From: Diaporthe sp. PMI_573
Taxonomy: Eukaryota; Ascomycota; Sordariomycetes; Diaporthales; Diaporthaceae
Length of the DNA: 64,000 nucleotides
Reading direction: 5' to 3'
Assembly: GCA_021399435.1 (NCBI GenBank)
Contig: JAJTUP010000014.1
Coordinates: forward strand, 124,001 to 188,000
The notes under the pieces were generated by a model. The model was not told the origin of the DNA, did no database searches, and saw nothing but the letters and a program-made list of their open reading frames with translations. A program made the translations under genes and the position numbers. Shown piece by piece: positions 44,755 through 54,328 of the stretch (positions are counted from its first letter, which is position 1; each line of letters starts with the position of its first letter).

Positions 44755-46755
44755 CACGGATCTTGATTCTACAGACGATAATAAGTTGGGGAGGTGTTCT
44801 TGCAAGTTTTGGTCAATGGTCGTGGCTCGTAGCTGTCGAGGGAGAGAAGCTTTGATGGCTTTGATGGCTTTGATGGCTGGGGTTGATTGCGTGGTGGTCA
44901 GGAATGCGCAGCTGCATGTGCTTTTAGGCTGCCTCCTAAATCCCGTTGTCGTGAGGAGGTGGAGCTAAGCTGGTCTAGCTCCTTCCTTTTTATGCTTGTA
45001 CTCAGCCTCCTGTTCCGTGTGAGGTGGTACATACAAACAAAGTAAGCCCCAACAGCCAGTCGCTTGTTCCTCCCAGTCACTACCGCTAGCACAAACACGC
45101 CCCAATGGTCAGCGGTTTGACTCAGCCGTCAGCCATCATATAAGGTGACGTCATTTTCACCCCTCACTTGCATGCTCAACTGCTTCTTCAAACTTCATCG
45201 GTTTGCCTGCGTCTGATAATTGAGCTGGTGTGATTAGGTCTTTGAAGCAAACACCTCGTCTCTCCTAAAACACACCACATTGCCCCGTTATCTTGATGCC
45301 GCGTTATCTTCATTTCTTTGCGACTATCCAAATACTCGTATATCCACACCATACAACACAAATTAGTGGCTGACTTTTTTATCATATCGTACCAGATCTA
45401 CCTCTGCAAAAGATGAACTTGACCACTTCCAGAAGGAACGGATAGAAGCACATTAACCACAGGAAACCGATTTGGTCAAGGACGCTCGCTCCACCCTTGC
45501 CGACCCTCGCAATAAGTGAAACTTTCCTGGGCTACGGATAGGATATGGTTGGTTAAAAAGGAAAAGAAAGAATCCCAGCCATACATATCAGCTGAAATCT
45601 AAAGCCATTATTAACCTTATGCACAATCTTAGGGCTAAAGAACAGTCGGAAGGCCTGAGCAGACAGCAGATAGACCAATAAACAGTTGATAAAAAAAAAC
45701 ATAGTCGAAAATTGAAGGGACTTTAGTCTTCCCAGCAAACGCCAGGTCGGCATCTTATACTCGATGCCGCGAGCAACTTCTGCTTCAATGTTCCTTCGCA
45801 GCCATCTGACCAGCCATCGGAGTGTTCACGGAACCCCAGGAAGCGTCCGAAAAAAGTGCACATGTGCCATCTCAGCTCAAAGCAATTTCCAAGTCTGTTC
45901 ACCCAGGAAGCCTTGATGAGGCTATAATTGAGGAAGCCCGTATCTGACCGAGGGAAAATGAGGTCCGGTGATAGTTCGGTGCCCCGCAGCCTGGACACTG
46001 CAAGGTTGACGCGACGAGGAATTTTCGGTTTTAATTAGAATGGCTCCCCAACTCTGCATAAAAGACAAGGCTCACAGGGCTGACCGTCACGGTGTGCCAA
46101 GAGCAATTTCAACAGTGAACAGTTGGCGAAGCCTCCAAGAAGAGGTCAAAAAGATGTCGTTGCTGGTTAGCCAATCGTTGGCGGGTTTCCAGCTGTTGGT
46201 GAATTTTAAGTTCCGATGATGGTGGGTCGCCGACAATGCCAACAGTTGGCGGCTCTAGAGACATATGGATCCAAATAGTTCCTCACTTTTCATGTTCTGT
46301 TTCACTCGCATTCCCCGAGGATTTTCTCCTGGCTACTCTGCTCCTCCAGGCTCACATGGAAGGCACACCAGCAGGAGCATCACGTCGCCTTCATAGGACT
46401 GACGAACAAATGCTAAAATATGTTTCTGAGCACTGATCATTCGCAAGGCTGTTAGGGCTGTGATGCAGCGGCTCCTACGCCAAGTTGAGCCAAGCAGGCC
46501 GAGACGGATAAATGGTCACTGGTGCTGCAGGGGAAAGGCGCGGAAATTGGAGTCACATATCATATTCGAATCACGTGCGGCCCATGGGCAACTTCCTTTC
46601 CGTCTTCACGCCATTATCATGGCATTGCTTCATTTCCGGACAGGGAGCCACCTTGCTGAGCCGCAACAGCACTTCTCGCAACACCAATAACCATCATCGC
46701 CCATCGCTACCAGCAGCAGCAGCAACAAAAGTAAACACCAAAAGCAAACACCGCC
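44755..46755. other. Divergent intergenic region, vWA gene / DUF7136 gene
   Basis: 2 kb with no gene recognised. A triplicated GATGGCTTT-like 9-base unit lies at 44852-44880. The sequence before 46756 is C/A-rich with CAG repeats (46710-46730), as common in fungal leaders. Confidence 0.55.
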
Positions 46756-47550
46756 ATGCATTTCGTCTCCCGCACCGTCTGGTCCCTCGTGGGGGCGTTG
46801 GCTTGCCTTGGGGCCGTCGCCAACGCTGCTGGCGTGCTGGATATGGGCGTGGTCTTCCCGCGCCAAAACGAGACATATGCGCCGATGGAAAGGTTTCCCT
46901 TTGTTTTTGCACTCCAGAACGCCCAGCTGGCCGAACATCTCAACCCTCTGATCACTTTTGACGTCCTCAACGGCTCCCACGACATCATCAACGGGAGGGA
47001 ATTCGACCTGGAATGGGCCAACTATACCAACTACACCACTGAGCCCTATCTCCTCTACGCCTTCATGGACTTCAACACTGAGGGTCCTCTGACGCTACGC
47101 CTCGATGCCGGGTGGAGGCAGTGCGACATGAGCGGCGAGGAGGTTCGCAGCGGCAACAACAAGAGCAGACTTTGGGTCGACTTCAACATCCGGGACGGCG
47201 CCCAAAAAGCCGATCTCGTCACTGCCACGGCCGAGGAAGAGGAATGTCCAGCCCAGGTTGGAGTCGCCATCAATGTGACGGACGAGACGCATGATGTCTT
47301 GTTCAGAAACCGAGGAAACTGTTCAGTCGTGGACTATTCCTCACCGAGCCCCGTCTCAAACCCCTGCCGGGTTAGGATCGACAAAGCTGCCGTCGAGAGC
47401 GCAGAGGCAAAAGAACTCGACCGGAGGTGCAGACGTCTGAACCCACCTGCCGACTGCCCAGAGGAGGGTCACGCTCTTCAACAGTTGGCAGTTGCAGGTG
47501 GCGCGACCTTCGCGGCTGTCCTCTCCGCCATCACTTTCCTCTTAGCCTAA
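46756..47550 (+). CDS. GPI-anchored cell-surface protein, DUF7136
   Basis: An intronless gene of 264 aa. It has a signal peptide (MHFVSRTVWSLVGALACLGA), the DUF7136 opening (GVLDMGVVFPRQNETYAP, then FPFVFALQNAQLAEHLNP), several N-glycosylation sequons and conserved cysteines. It ends in a hydrophobic tail (FAAVLSAITFLLA) after small residues, typical of a GPI-anchor signal. The family is widespread in filamentous ascomycetes, with no assigned biochemical function. Location is probably plasma membrane or cell wall. Confidence 0.88.
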   Translation: MHFVSRTVWSLVGALACLGAVANAAGVLDMGVVFPRQNETYAPMERFPFVFALQNAQLAEHLNPLITFDVLNGSHDIINGREFDLEWANYTNYTTEPYLLYAFMDFNTEGPLTLRLDAGWRQCDMSGEEVRSGNNKSRLWVDFNIRDGAQKADLVTATAEEEECPAQVGVAINVTDETHDVLFRNRGNCSVVDYSSPSPVSNPCRVRIDKAAVESAEAKELDRRCRRLNPPADCPEEGHALQQLAVAGGATFAAVLSAITFLLA

Positions 47551-48159
47551 TCAGAGAGCCTTCTTCATCATCACCCCATACTTGTTATCTATTTCAGAAG
47601 GCACCCAATACACTACTAGACGCTTGTTTTATTTCTTCATTTCAACCTGCAGTTGACCATGCAATCCCGGGTGTTTATATTATAGATCTTATAGGGCTGC
47701 CTTCTCTCACAGGTACCTCAGCATATGGCTTTGCGGTGTAATGGCCTGCCAGCGGTAATATTTTTATCATGTTCGAATTGTATATACTTCATACCTATGT
47801 ACTCATACTCCCTCCTATACGAATGTAGCCGCCCAACCTTGGGCAACTACCTGTGTCTCACAGATAACCGATGGAAATTAGACAGCAGCATGTTTGAATG
47901 GTAAAATGTGTAAAGATAGCACCCCTAGATAGCGTGTTTATTGTTTTCAACTGTAAACCATGGTCCTTTTGGCCCTCGATTTCCACGGCGCTGATGGTTT
48001 GCTTAGGTCAATGATACAATGAGTGTTTTCGCCCAGTCAGCACTGCTGCCCTCCCCCGTATCGTTGCTCGTCATAGCGTATTGTCAATTCATTCTCATCT
48101 ACCTCAACCTTCATTTCATTTTCCTTCCGACTTCACAAGTCTTTCCTTCGCGATACTCT
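47551..48159. other. Intergenic, convergent 3' ends
   Basis: 609 bases, AT-rich, between the DUF7136 gene and the leftward small peptide gene. Nothing else is seen. Confidence 0.6.
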
Positions 48160-48339
48160 CTATTGACAATATCCGCACTGGTACGGGCCTCCGCTTGAGA
48201 CACAAACATAGGTCCCACAGTGGCTGTTGCATTCGTCCATGTCCGGGGAACTGAAGCCTGGGATGCAATCTGCGTTTGCGCCGCTGTTGGCGAGGAGAAT
48301 GGAAAGGGAGACAAAGGCAATAGTAATGAAGGACTTCAT
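48160..48339 (-). CDS. Small cysteine-rich secreted peptide
   Basis: A single exon encodes 59 aa. The first about 23 residues are a clear signal peptide (MKSFITIAFVSLSILLANSG). The mature part of about 36 residues has six cysteines with spacing C-11-C-3-C-4-C-8-C-2-C, enough for three disulfides. The pattern recalls small knottin- or defensin-like peptides, but the last pair (C-x2-C) does not fit the CS-alpha-beta consensus. Such peptides in fungi act as antimicrobials or as effectors toward a host; which applies here is unknown. ATG 48337-48339 is chosen because it begins the signal peptide. Confidence 0.72.
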   Translation of the reverse strand: MKSFITIAFVSLSILLANSGANADCIPGFSSPDMDECNSHCGTYVCVSSGGPYQCGYCQ

Positions 48340-49123
48340 CTTGTTGGCTTGAATGATGTTCAATCGTGTGGGGATGATTGCTGAAGAGGTAGTTCTCAAA
48401 TGGTCTATGATTTCGTGTTTGAGGAGGGAATGGCTGGGCCAGGATATTGTACAAATCCAGTCGTTCAACCGACATCCGAGGGCATTTTATATTCTTGACA
48501 CTCAAAGATCGCCGGAGACGCCACTTCAAAGTCAGCTCAAGTAAGCTTACCGTGTTACGTATGAGCTGAATGGCGACTACCGCAAGGCTGGTTAATCTGG
48601 TTTCATTCGCCACGAGTTTGTTTGAACCTAATACGCATGCATTCTTACTGTGTCTACCTTAGGGTACTGCTTAGGGCCAAGAACCAATGAGAAAACATGC
48701 CTTGTCTGTCATCAAAGACCAGTGCCGTCATCTTACATTCATCGCCTCACATGATAAGGCCGAGCTGAGCGAATGATCTGCCGCTCTTCCCACACCGCCA
48801 CCGCGGAGCGAAATCCTTCTGCATCCGCTAGGAGGCTGATCATTACGCCGTTGTAAACCAGCTTCTTGAGCTTGGTTTAGCATTCTATATCCTAGAGTAT
48901 ACATTAACGTGCAATTCTGCAAATAGTTATATACGATAAGTAGAGGCTGCGGTAATAGAAAGTTGCATTACCTTATCGAATACTAATGGAACATCTTCTA
49001 TACTACGAATGATACTATCGGAGCCCTCTTAGAGGCTTCTCTGTAAAATAGATCATTCGCATGATTGTGGGCCCTTTGTGGCATGAAAGCATCTGGCTCG
49101 TTCTTTCTTTTTCGTAGTAGAAC
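48340..49123. other. Intergenic
   Basis: 784 bases, AT-rich, upstream of the peptide gene and downstream of the Clr5 gene. Nothing recognisable is seen. Confidence 0.6.
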
Positions 49124-50683
49124 TTAGTAAGCTTTCGTAGGTTTAGTTTCCCCCAATACGAGCAGATTCTGCCTGCGGCGTAAGACGCCCTCGATTTCTT
49201 GTTTCATTGTTTTCGTTACCCCGCTGTTCGTTTCATCCGCTGTTGCGATTTCGTCGGAAGCCAGAGCCGATCTCAACGTATTGATGGAAGCCAGAGCATT
49301 CCCGCCTCTCCATTCAAGCTCTGCCATCCACAAGGTCTTACCTGCGCGGCGGATTGGATCGGCAGCTTGAAATGCTTTGGCTTCGGCGAAGAAGTGGAGG
49401 GCTTCGGCCATTCTGACTTGTGCGATCAATAACTCACAAAGTGCAAGTCTGATCTCCTGTGCCTGTGATAGCAGGTCGGGACGCGAGGCCGTAATGGCCA
49501 GACGGGCGCGGAGAGAAGCTTCATCCAGGCCCCTTGCAGCGCTGGGCACGTACTTTCCAATGTCGATAGACCCCATTCCGATTCTACGCTCAGATGGCCA
49601 ACATCGTCGCACTGATTTTGCGGCCACGCCAAGGGCAAAAGACTCGGGGCCTTCTGCTGCTGAGATAAGTAGGCTATCCCCCCAGACGTGATTAAGAGGG
49701 TGATTGCTTCCGTGGACGACCCGCGAGAGCTTTCCCAGATAGTCTGAAAGCGCGCGGCAGACGGCCGAGCAAATCTCAGACTTTGGGTACTGGCTAAACG
49801 CAGCGATGCTGGCCACAAGCCGTAGGTATACCAGCGGGTGGTCTAACGAGACAAGCTGCTTCAGAAGCTCAAATGCCAAGTTTATCTCCTTGAAAGCCTG
49901 ATTCTGTTGATCGTTTCGAGACAAACGTACGAGACCTCCAATGAATAGGGAGCTGAATGCTTCCTGCTCCCCGGAGGATGGACCGGTCAGGAACCACGTC
50001 GATAAGAATCTATTGTGGAGGCCGGTGAAGTAGGCGGTGAAGTAGTAACTTGCGGCTTCGACTTTTTCAAGTGCGTCCGGCGCTCGAAGCCTGCGTGATG
50101 GGTTTATGACTGTCCCGGCGTGGGCATGTGATCTTGCTAATATGTTCTGTCGATACTTGTTCCTCACGTGCCGATCTATGCGTGCTGTGTATACGTCGAC
50201 CCTGTCATCTGGCCAGAAGATGGGTTTTGTTTCCTTCCCGGCGGCAATCTCCAGGGCCTCCTGTCCTTTGAGGTTCTTGCGGATACCCCAACGACGGAGC
50301 TGGGTCTTGTAGACTTTGGTGCTGTGGGCTATGCTCAGTATCCAGCAAGGCGGAAAGAGGATCATCAGGGATGTTACTGCTGACCTGAAATTCAACCCGT
50401 GTTCTTCATTCATTATTTCCTGGACCTTTCGTAAGGGCAGGTTCTGTTCCCAGAACAGGCTGATAAGCTGCGCGTGGTGTGCCCACAAGCAGTTCGAAAC
50501 TCCTTGGGCTCCTTGTCGGTGACCCTCGATCGCAGGAGGCGCCTGCATAGTGTTGGCAGACCCGTTTCCCTCGTCGCTAACGATTTCTGGCAAGTGTCCA
50601 TGGCGCTGGAGTAGTGGCAGGGTGTGTCTGTTCCGATCATAGACACTGGCTTTGGGCGCTTCGGATGAGAGACGAGCAGCCAT
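49124..50683 (-). CDS. Clr5-domain protein
   Basis: Two exons (50683-50385, 50321-49124) with a 63-bp intron give 498 aa. Near residue 85 the sequence LISLFWEQNLPLRKVQEIMN, then KVYKTQLRRWGIRKN, matches the Clr5 domain. This is a short helical DNA-binding-like module found at the N-terminus of many fungal proteins and named after a fission-yeast silencing factor. The rest is helical and resembles tandem-repeat (TPR-like) scaffolds (LALCELLIAQVRMAEALHFF). The intron interrupts the Clr5 domain, and its removal restores the consensus. The frame is open further upstream only from a TTG, so ATG 50683 is used. Probably a nuclear regulator; target unknown. Confidence 0.82.
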   Translation of the reverse strand: MAARLSSEAPKASVYDRNRHTLPLLQRHGHLPEIVSDEGNGSANTMQAPPAIEGHRQGAQGVSNCLWAHHAQLISLFWEQNLPLRKVQEIMNEEHGLNFRSAVTSLMILFPPCWILSIAHSTKVYKTQLRRWGIRKNLKGQEALEIAAGKETKPIFWPDDRVDVYTARIDRHVRNKYRQNILARSHAHAGTVINPSRRLRAPDALEKVEAASYYFTAYFTGLHNRFLSTWFLTGPSSGEQEAFSSLFIGGLVRLSRNDQQNQAFKEINLAFELLKQLVSLDHPLVYLRLVASIAAFSQYPKSEICSAVCRALSDYLGKLSRVVHGSNHPLNHVWGDSLLISAAEGPESFALGVAAKSVRRCWPSERRIGMGSIDIGKYVPSAARGLDEASLRARLAITASRPDLLSQAQEIRLALCELLIAQVRMAEALHFFAEAKAFQAADPIRRAGKTLWMAELEWRGGNALASINTLRSALASDEIATADETNSGVTKTMKQEIEGVLRRRQNLLVLGETKPTKAY

Positions 50684-52474
50684 CGTACTTTGTGGAGCCT
50701 GCTTTCGTATCTCGCCGAAGTAATTAGACAGGAGATAGTTCTCAGTCGCCCGCCGACACGTCCTCTTGGCGGCAGAAACATTCAAAGTTGATATGTCTGT
50801 CCTAGTCGTGTGGAGTGGAAAAGGCGCGGTCTTTCTCCTTTCCGCGGCCCCCAGTTTGTCGTGCCGCGCTAGATCCAATCGGCGATCGGCGCAACTCAAA
50901 GCGTCTCATCTGTGACGTGTTGGACGTGGGGCTGTCTCTCACCAACAGGGCAGTCAATTCACTTTAATATTGTAACCAACATGCATATGGACTATCTGTA
51001 TTCTTTGAGTTCCTCTACTAAGCTGGAACGGCAATGAGTGTCCTATAACCAACGTGCATATCACTATGAGTACATACAAAACTATCCTCCATTGTAGATC
51101 TTGGCACGAACCAATTTCAACTCTAATTTTGGTACTGATTTCTCCGTACTAATCTGACCAAATAATCTCTGCCAGGCCTTCATCCCATACTTTAATCTAC
51201 ATGCTGCCTTCAAAGTGTGGTGGAAGTCATCCGCAAGTAACTTACTGCAGTGCGCATTTATAGCAACGCTGCCCTTCATGTCAGTCCTTGGTCGCACTTG
51301 ATCAACGTCACGCCCGTCTCACATTTGCACAAAGCACGTTTATTAGTACAGATTGCTATCAAAGATGGCTGATACCTAGGTTTCATCCTGGGGGTTGCCC
51401 TCCGCCGTGGTTGAAGTGCGAAAATGGCCGAGTGCCGACATCCGTAGCTTGGTAGTACTCGACGCTGTCCACATGCAGCTCTTGTCAGTTACAAGAACCC
51501 GCCACCGCTTGAGGTTAAAGAGTGGTTGTCACAAGGGGCAATTCTCTCACACGAAAAACCATATGAAATTGCTATTATCCCCCATTTTCTTCTGATGCGA
51601 TGGTATATGGGTTTCCCATCTTCCACATCATCGGAAGCTGAAACTTTGACTGCATACTGGGCGACTTTGAAAGGTAATGCTGCCGCTAGTCCATAGGAGG
51701 GGGTGACGACTACTATCAAGTAGGAATCTCAGCTCATCTTTTCCTACCTCCACAATAAGTTCGCCTGCATGGACACGGTCTATAATGTCGTTGACGCTAC
51801 CGTATCACATAGCAGCTCTGAGGGACGGGAATCACTCTGTGGGTGAGAGCTGGGAGGGCGGAATGACGGTAGATCCACTGCGACGGCCTAGGATGCCGCT
51901 CACAGATACCTAGGCATTCAAGTTCTACTGCTTCAATTCCTCCTACGGTTTGAGATTCGTCCTACTTGGCCCAAGAGGCCGCTTTGGACAAATACCTGAA
52001 CTCTTGGTGAATGCCATCTCGCTTCAAAAAGGCAGTGATACGGCAATCGAGAACTGTTCTCGTAACAACTCTGGCGTGGGTGAATGTATGTGTGAGACGA
52101 CTACCATTTGTATATCCTGTACACTGGTGCAGTGCTAATCGCACTTATGCGCCTAGACCCCTGCATGAATGTTTCTCGGCTTGCCTAGTGTGACTCCTAT
52201 ATTCTTCTCTCTTGTCGGCCGCCCTCATGTGTACATTTGAACCGTGTATGTTCTCGCTTGAACGCTCACTTATCACATCACAGAGCCGGACACATCGGAG
52301 GATCACGAGTATTAGGCACGGATCTTCAGAAATTATTGACTTGTCGTTTCAGTAATCTAGAGTTGGATCCTAATCTTTCCCGATTGTACCGCCTGCAGCC
52401 ATTCACATGTAAAAGCACGATGCTGCATCATCCCGCGTCCTGCTTTTGATTGATGCAGCTCTGAACATCTTGGC
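50684..52474. other. Intergenic with repeat remnants
   Basis: 1.8 kb. It contains one arm of the 60-bp inverted repeat (50989-51048), flanked by imperfect 24-base direct repeats (about 50971-50994 and 51045-51068). A short minus-strand frame (51082-51297) has no recognised motif. Confidence 0.5.
50989..51048 (+). repeat. 60-bp inverted repeat, left arm
   Basis: The reverse complement of 58791-58850 with a single mismatch. It contains a small hairpin, GTTCC and GGAAC separated by 11 bases. Confidence 0.85.
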
Positions 52475-52476
52475 TA

Positions 52477-52519
52477 ACGTCCCCGGCCCGGCTTCCGCCC
52501 CCCCCCTGATTCCGCCCCC
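52477..52519 (+). repeat. Left terminal inverted repeat of the pogo-like element
   Basis: Perfectly complementary to 54284-54326. It includes a run of nine C, mirrored as nine G in the right repeat. Confidence 0.9.
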
Positions 52520-52524
52520 TTCCC

Positions 52525-54165
52525 TCACGACCGCCCCCTTCGCCTCGTCGCCGACGACGCCGCCACCACGATAGTTGACCTCGCTTCCGATGGTGTTTCC
52601 GACTCTTCTGAAGCGTCGCTTTCTTCTGATACCACCCCCGCTTCAATCTGAGTCCTCCGAATGGCCTCGATATCGGCGAAAAGTTCATTCGGGTCAAGTT
52701 GAACCTTCTTCCTTCGGACTACCCTACTGGCTTCAATCTGGGCTTCCAACTCTCGGGCTTTTTGTGAGGACATCGTCAGATCGACGTCTATCTGGTCCCA
52801 ACTTTTGAGGATTTTCCTGAAGAGGAGTCGTGATGTGGGGCTGAGATTCTTCTGACGGGCATACCGAGCCACCATACCCCTTAGGTCTTGAGATCGCTTA
52901 GGGGTCGCAAAAATGGTCCCTCGAGGCCGACAAAAACACTTATCAGTGCAGAAATGGCTGCTGGAGCTATTGGTACCGCCAGATTCCAACGATCTCGCTT
53001 CCTTCTCGCGATTATCGGCGATAAAGTGGCTTCCGAGTGCCCTATGCTTAGACACTGGCCAGAGACCAGTCGCCCGCCAGCCAGAACGTATATTTGCTTC
53101 CGTCAAAGTGTCAATTCGAGCCTTGTGATAGCAATAAAGAAACCGTTTCTTTGCCACGACTGTTGACGAATCGTGCCCTCCCTGGTGATCGAGATGCTTC
53201 TTAAATGCGAGCTTTAGAGGGCCGAAGATCGCCACATCGAGCGGTTGCAGCATATGCGAAGTATGGGCGGGCAAAAAAACGATATACACCTTATTCGAGA
53301 AGCATTCCCACATAAACTCGACCGTTGTATGTGTATGGTGCCCATCGATCACGAGAAGGCGCCATTCTAATGGGTCCTCTGGTACTGTTTGAGGAAGGAA
53401 GACCTTCCGAAGCCAGTGGATAGCGATAGGTTCCTCCATCCACCCCTTCTTCGTCGCCGTGAACTGCCAGCCCTCGTGATCTTCAAGGGCGATAGGAAAC
53501 CACTGCTGCTGAATGCTGAGTCCCTTAAAAATAACGAGTGGGACGAGGAACTTGCCCGTGGCGGAGATACACTCAAGGAAGGAGGTCCACGCTCTCGAAT
53601 TAAAGTCCTTCTGAAGAAGCTGGCTTCCTTCCGAATAGCCGATCGTGAGCGCCTTCTCGGACTTGCCCTCCATCAGCCCGCCCTCGTCGGCATTCCATCA
53701 GTTGGCCGGCTTAATTGCCTTCACGATAGGCAACTGCATGAAGTCAAACCACGACCCAACGTTCTTTTTGGTAGCTGCCCTTAGCCGTTTAGCCTCAACG
53801 CGCTGGTACTTACGGCTTTGGAGGATAGGGTGACGAAGGAGGAAGGCCCTCAGCCACTTCCTTCCGAGAGGAGCGACCTCCTTCCCCGACGAGGCCATTC
53901 GGGCTGCCAGAGCCCTCGTTTCCCAGCGAGTTAACGCATGGCCCAAGCTGCTTTGGTTGATAAGGAATAGGGCCAATCGATCCTCCTGATCATCAGAAAG
54001 AGGCCTCTGAGGTTCGTGAGAAACGCGCTGACTTTGCGCGCCGGCGAGGCGATCGCGAAGTGTGGAACGGGGGATATGCCAGGTCCTGCAAGCCTGCTTG
54101 ACGGGCATTCCATCCCTGCACGCAACAAGGGCGTCATGGATCTCGGCTTCCCCATAGGGCTTCAT
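52525..54165 (-). pseudogene. pogo/Fot1-type transposase stopped by one TGA
   Basis: From ATG 54165 a 547-codon frame encodes a transposase with one internal stop, TGA at 53698-53700. The N-terminal part has a psq-type helix-turn-helix (IHDALVACRDG...IPRSTLRDRL) and a CENP-B-type DNA-binding segment (GRKWLRAFLLRHP). After the stop comes the DDE_1 catalytic domain. First Asp in WNADEGG, directly behind the stop; second in LLVIDGHHTH; third in LQPLDVAIFGP, with 35 residues between the last two (DD35D). The stop stands where Arg (CGA) is the natural neighbour, so a single C-to-T transition explains it. The element is probably non-autonomous but only one change away from a full frame. The C-terminus is basic and Gly-rich and runs into the left TIR. 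Confidence 0.85.
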
Positions 54166-54283
54166 GATGACTAGGTTGATGCTTGGAAGAAGTTTGGTGA
54201 CCAGAAAAAATTCTCTCGGAAAGATATGGTTGAGTTTATATAGGGTGGGGGCAGACGCGTACACGCGTGAACGCGGATGTGGG

Positions 54284-54326
54284 GGGGGCGGAATCAGGGG
54301 GGGGGCGGAAGCCGGGCCGGGGACGT
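54284..54326 (-). repeat. Right terminal inverted repeat of the pogo-like element
   Basis: Mirror of 52477-52519. G runs of eight, nine, three and four bases lie close together here. Confidence 0.9.
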
Positions 54327-54328
54327 TA

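Larger units (their letters stand above)
52477..54326 (-). mobile_element. Fot1/pogo-like Tc1-mariner DNA transposon
   Basis: An 1,850-bp element bounded by perfect 43-bp terminal inverted repeats (52477-52519 and 54284-54326) beginning ACGTCCCCGG. It is flanked by TA on both sides (52475-52476, 54327-54328), the target duplication of this superfamily. The flanks GC|TA...TA|GC also match, so the visible repeat extends to 47 bp. Length, TIRs and transposase type fit the Fot1/Pot2 group. Identical TIRs suggest a fairly recent insertion. Confidence 0.9.

Noticed and set aside
50684..50899. Upstream extension of the Clr5 protein
   Set aside because: Open frame but begins at TTG with no in-frame ATG before 50683.
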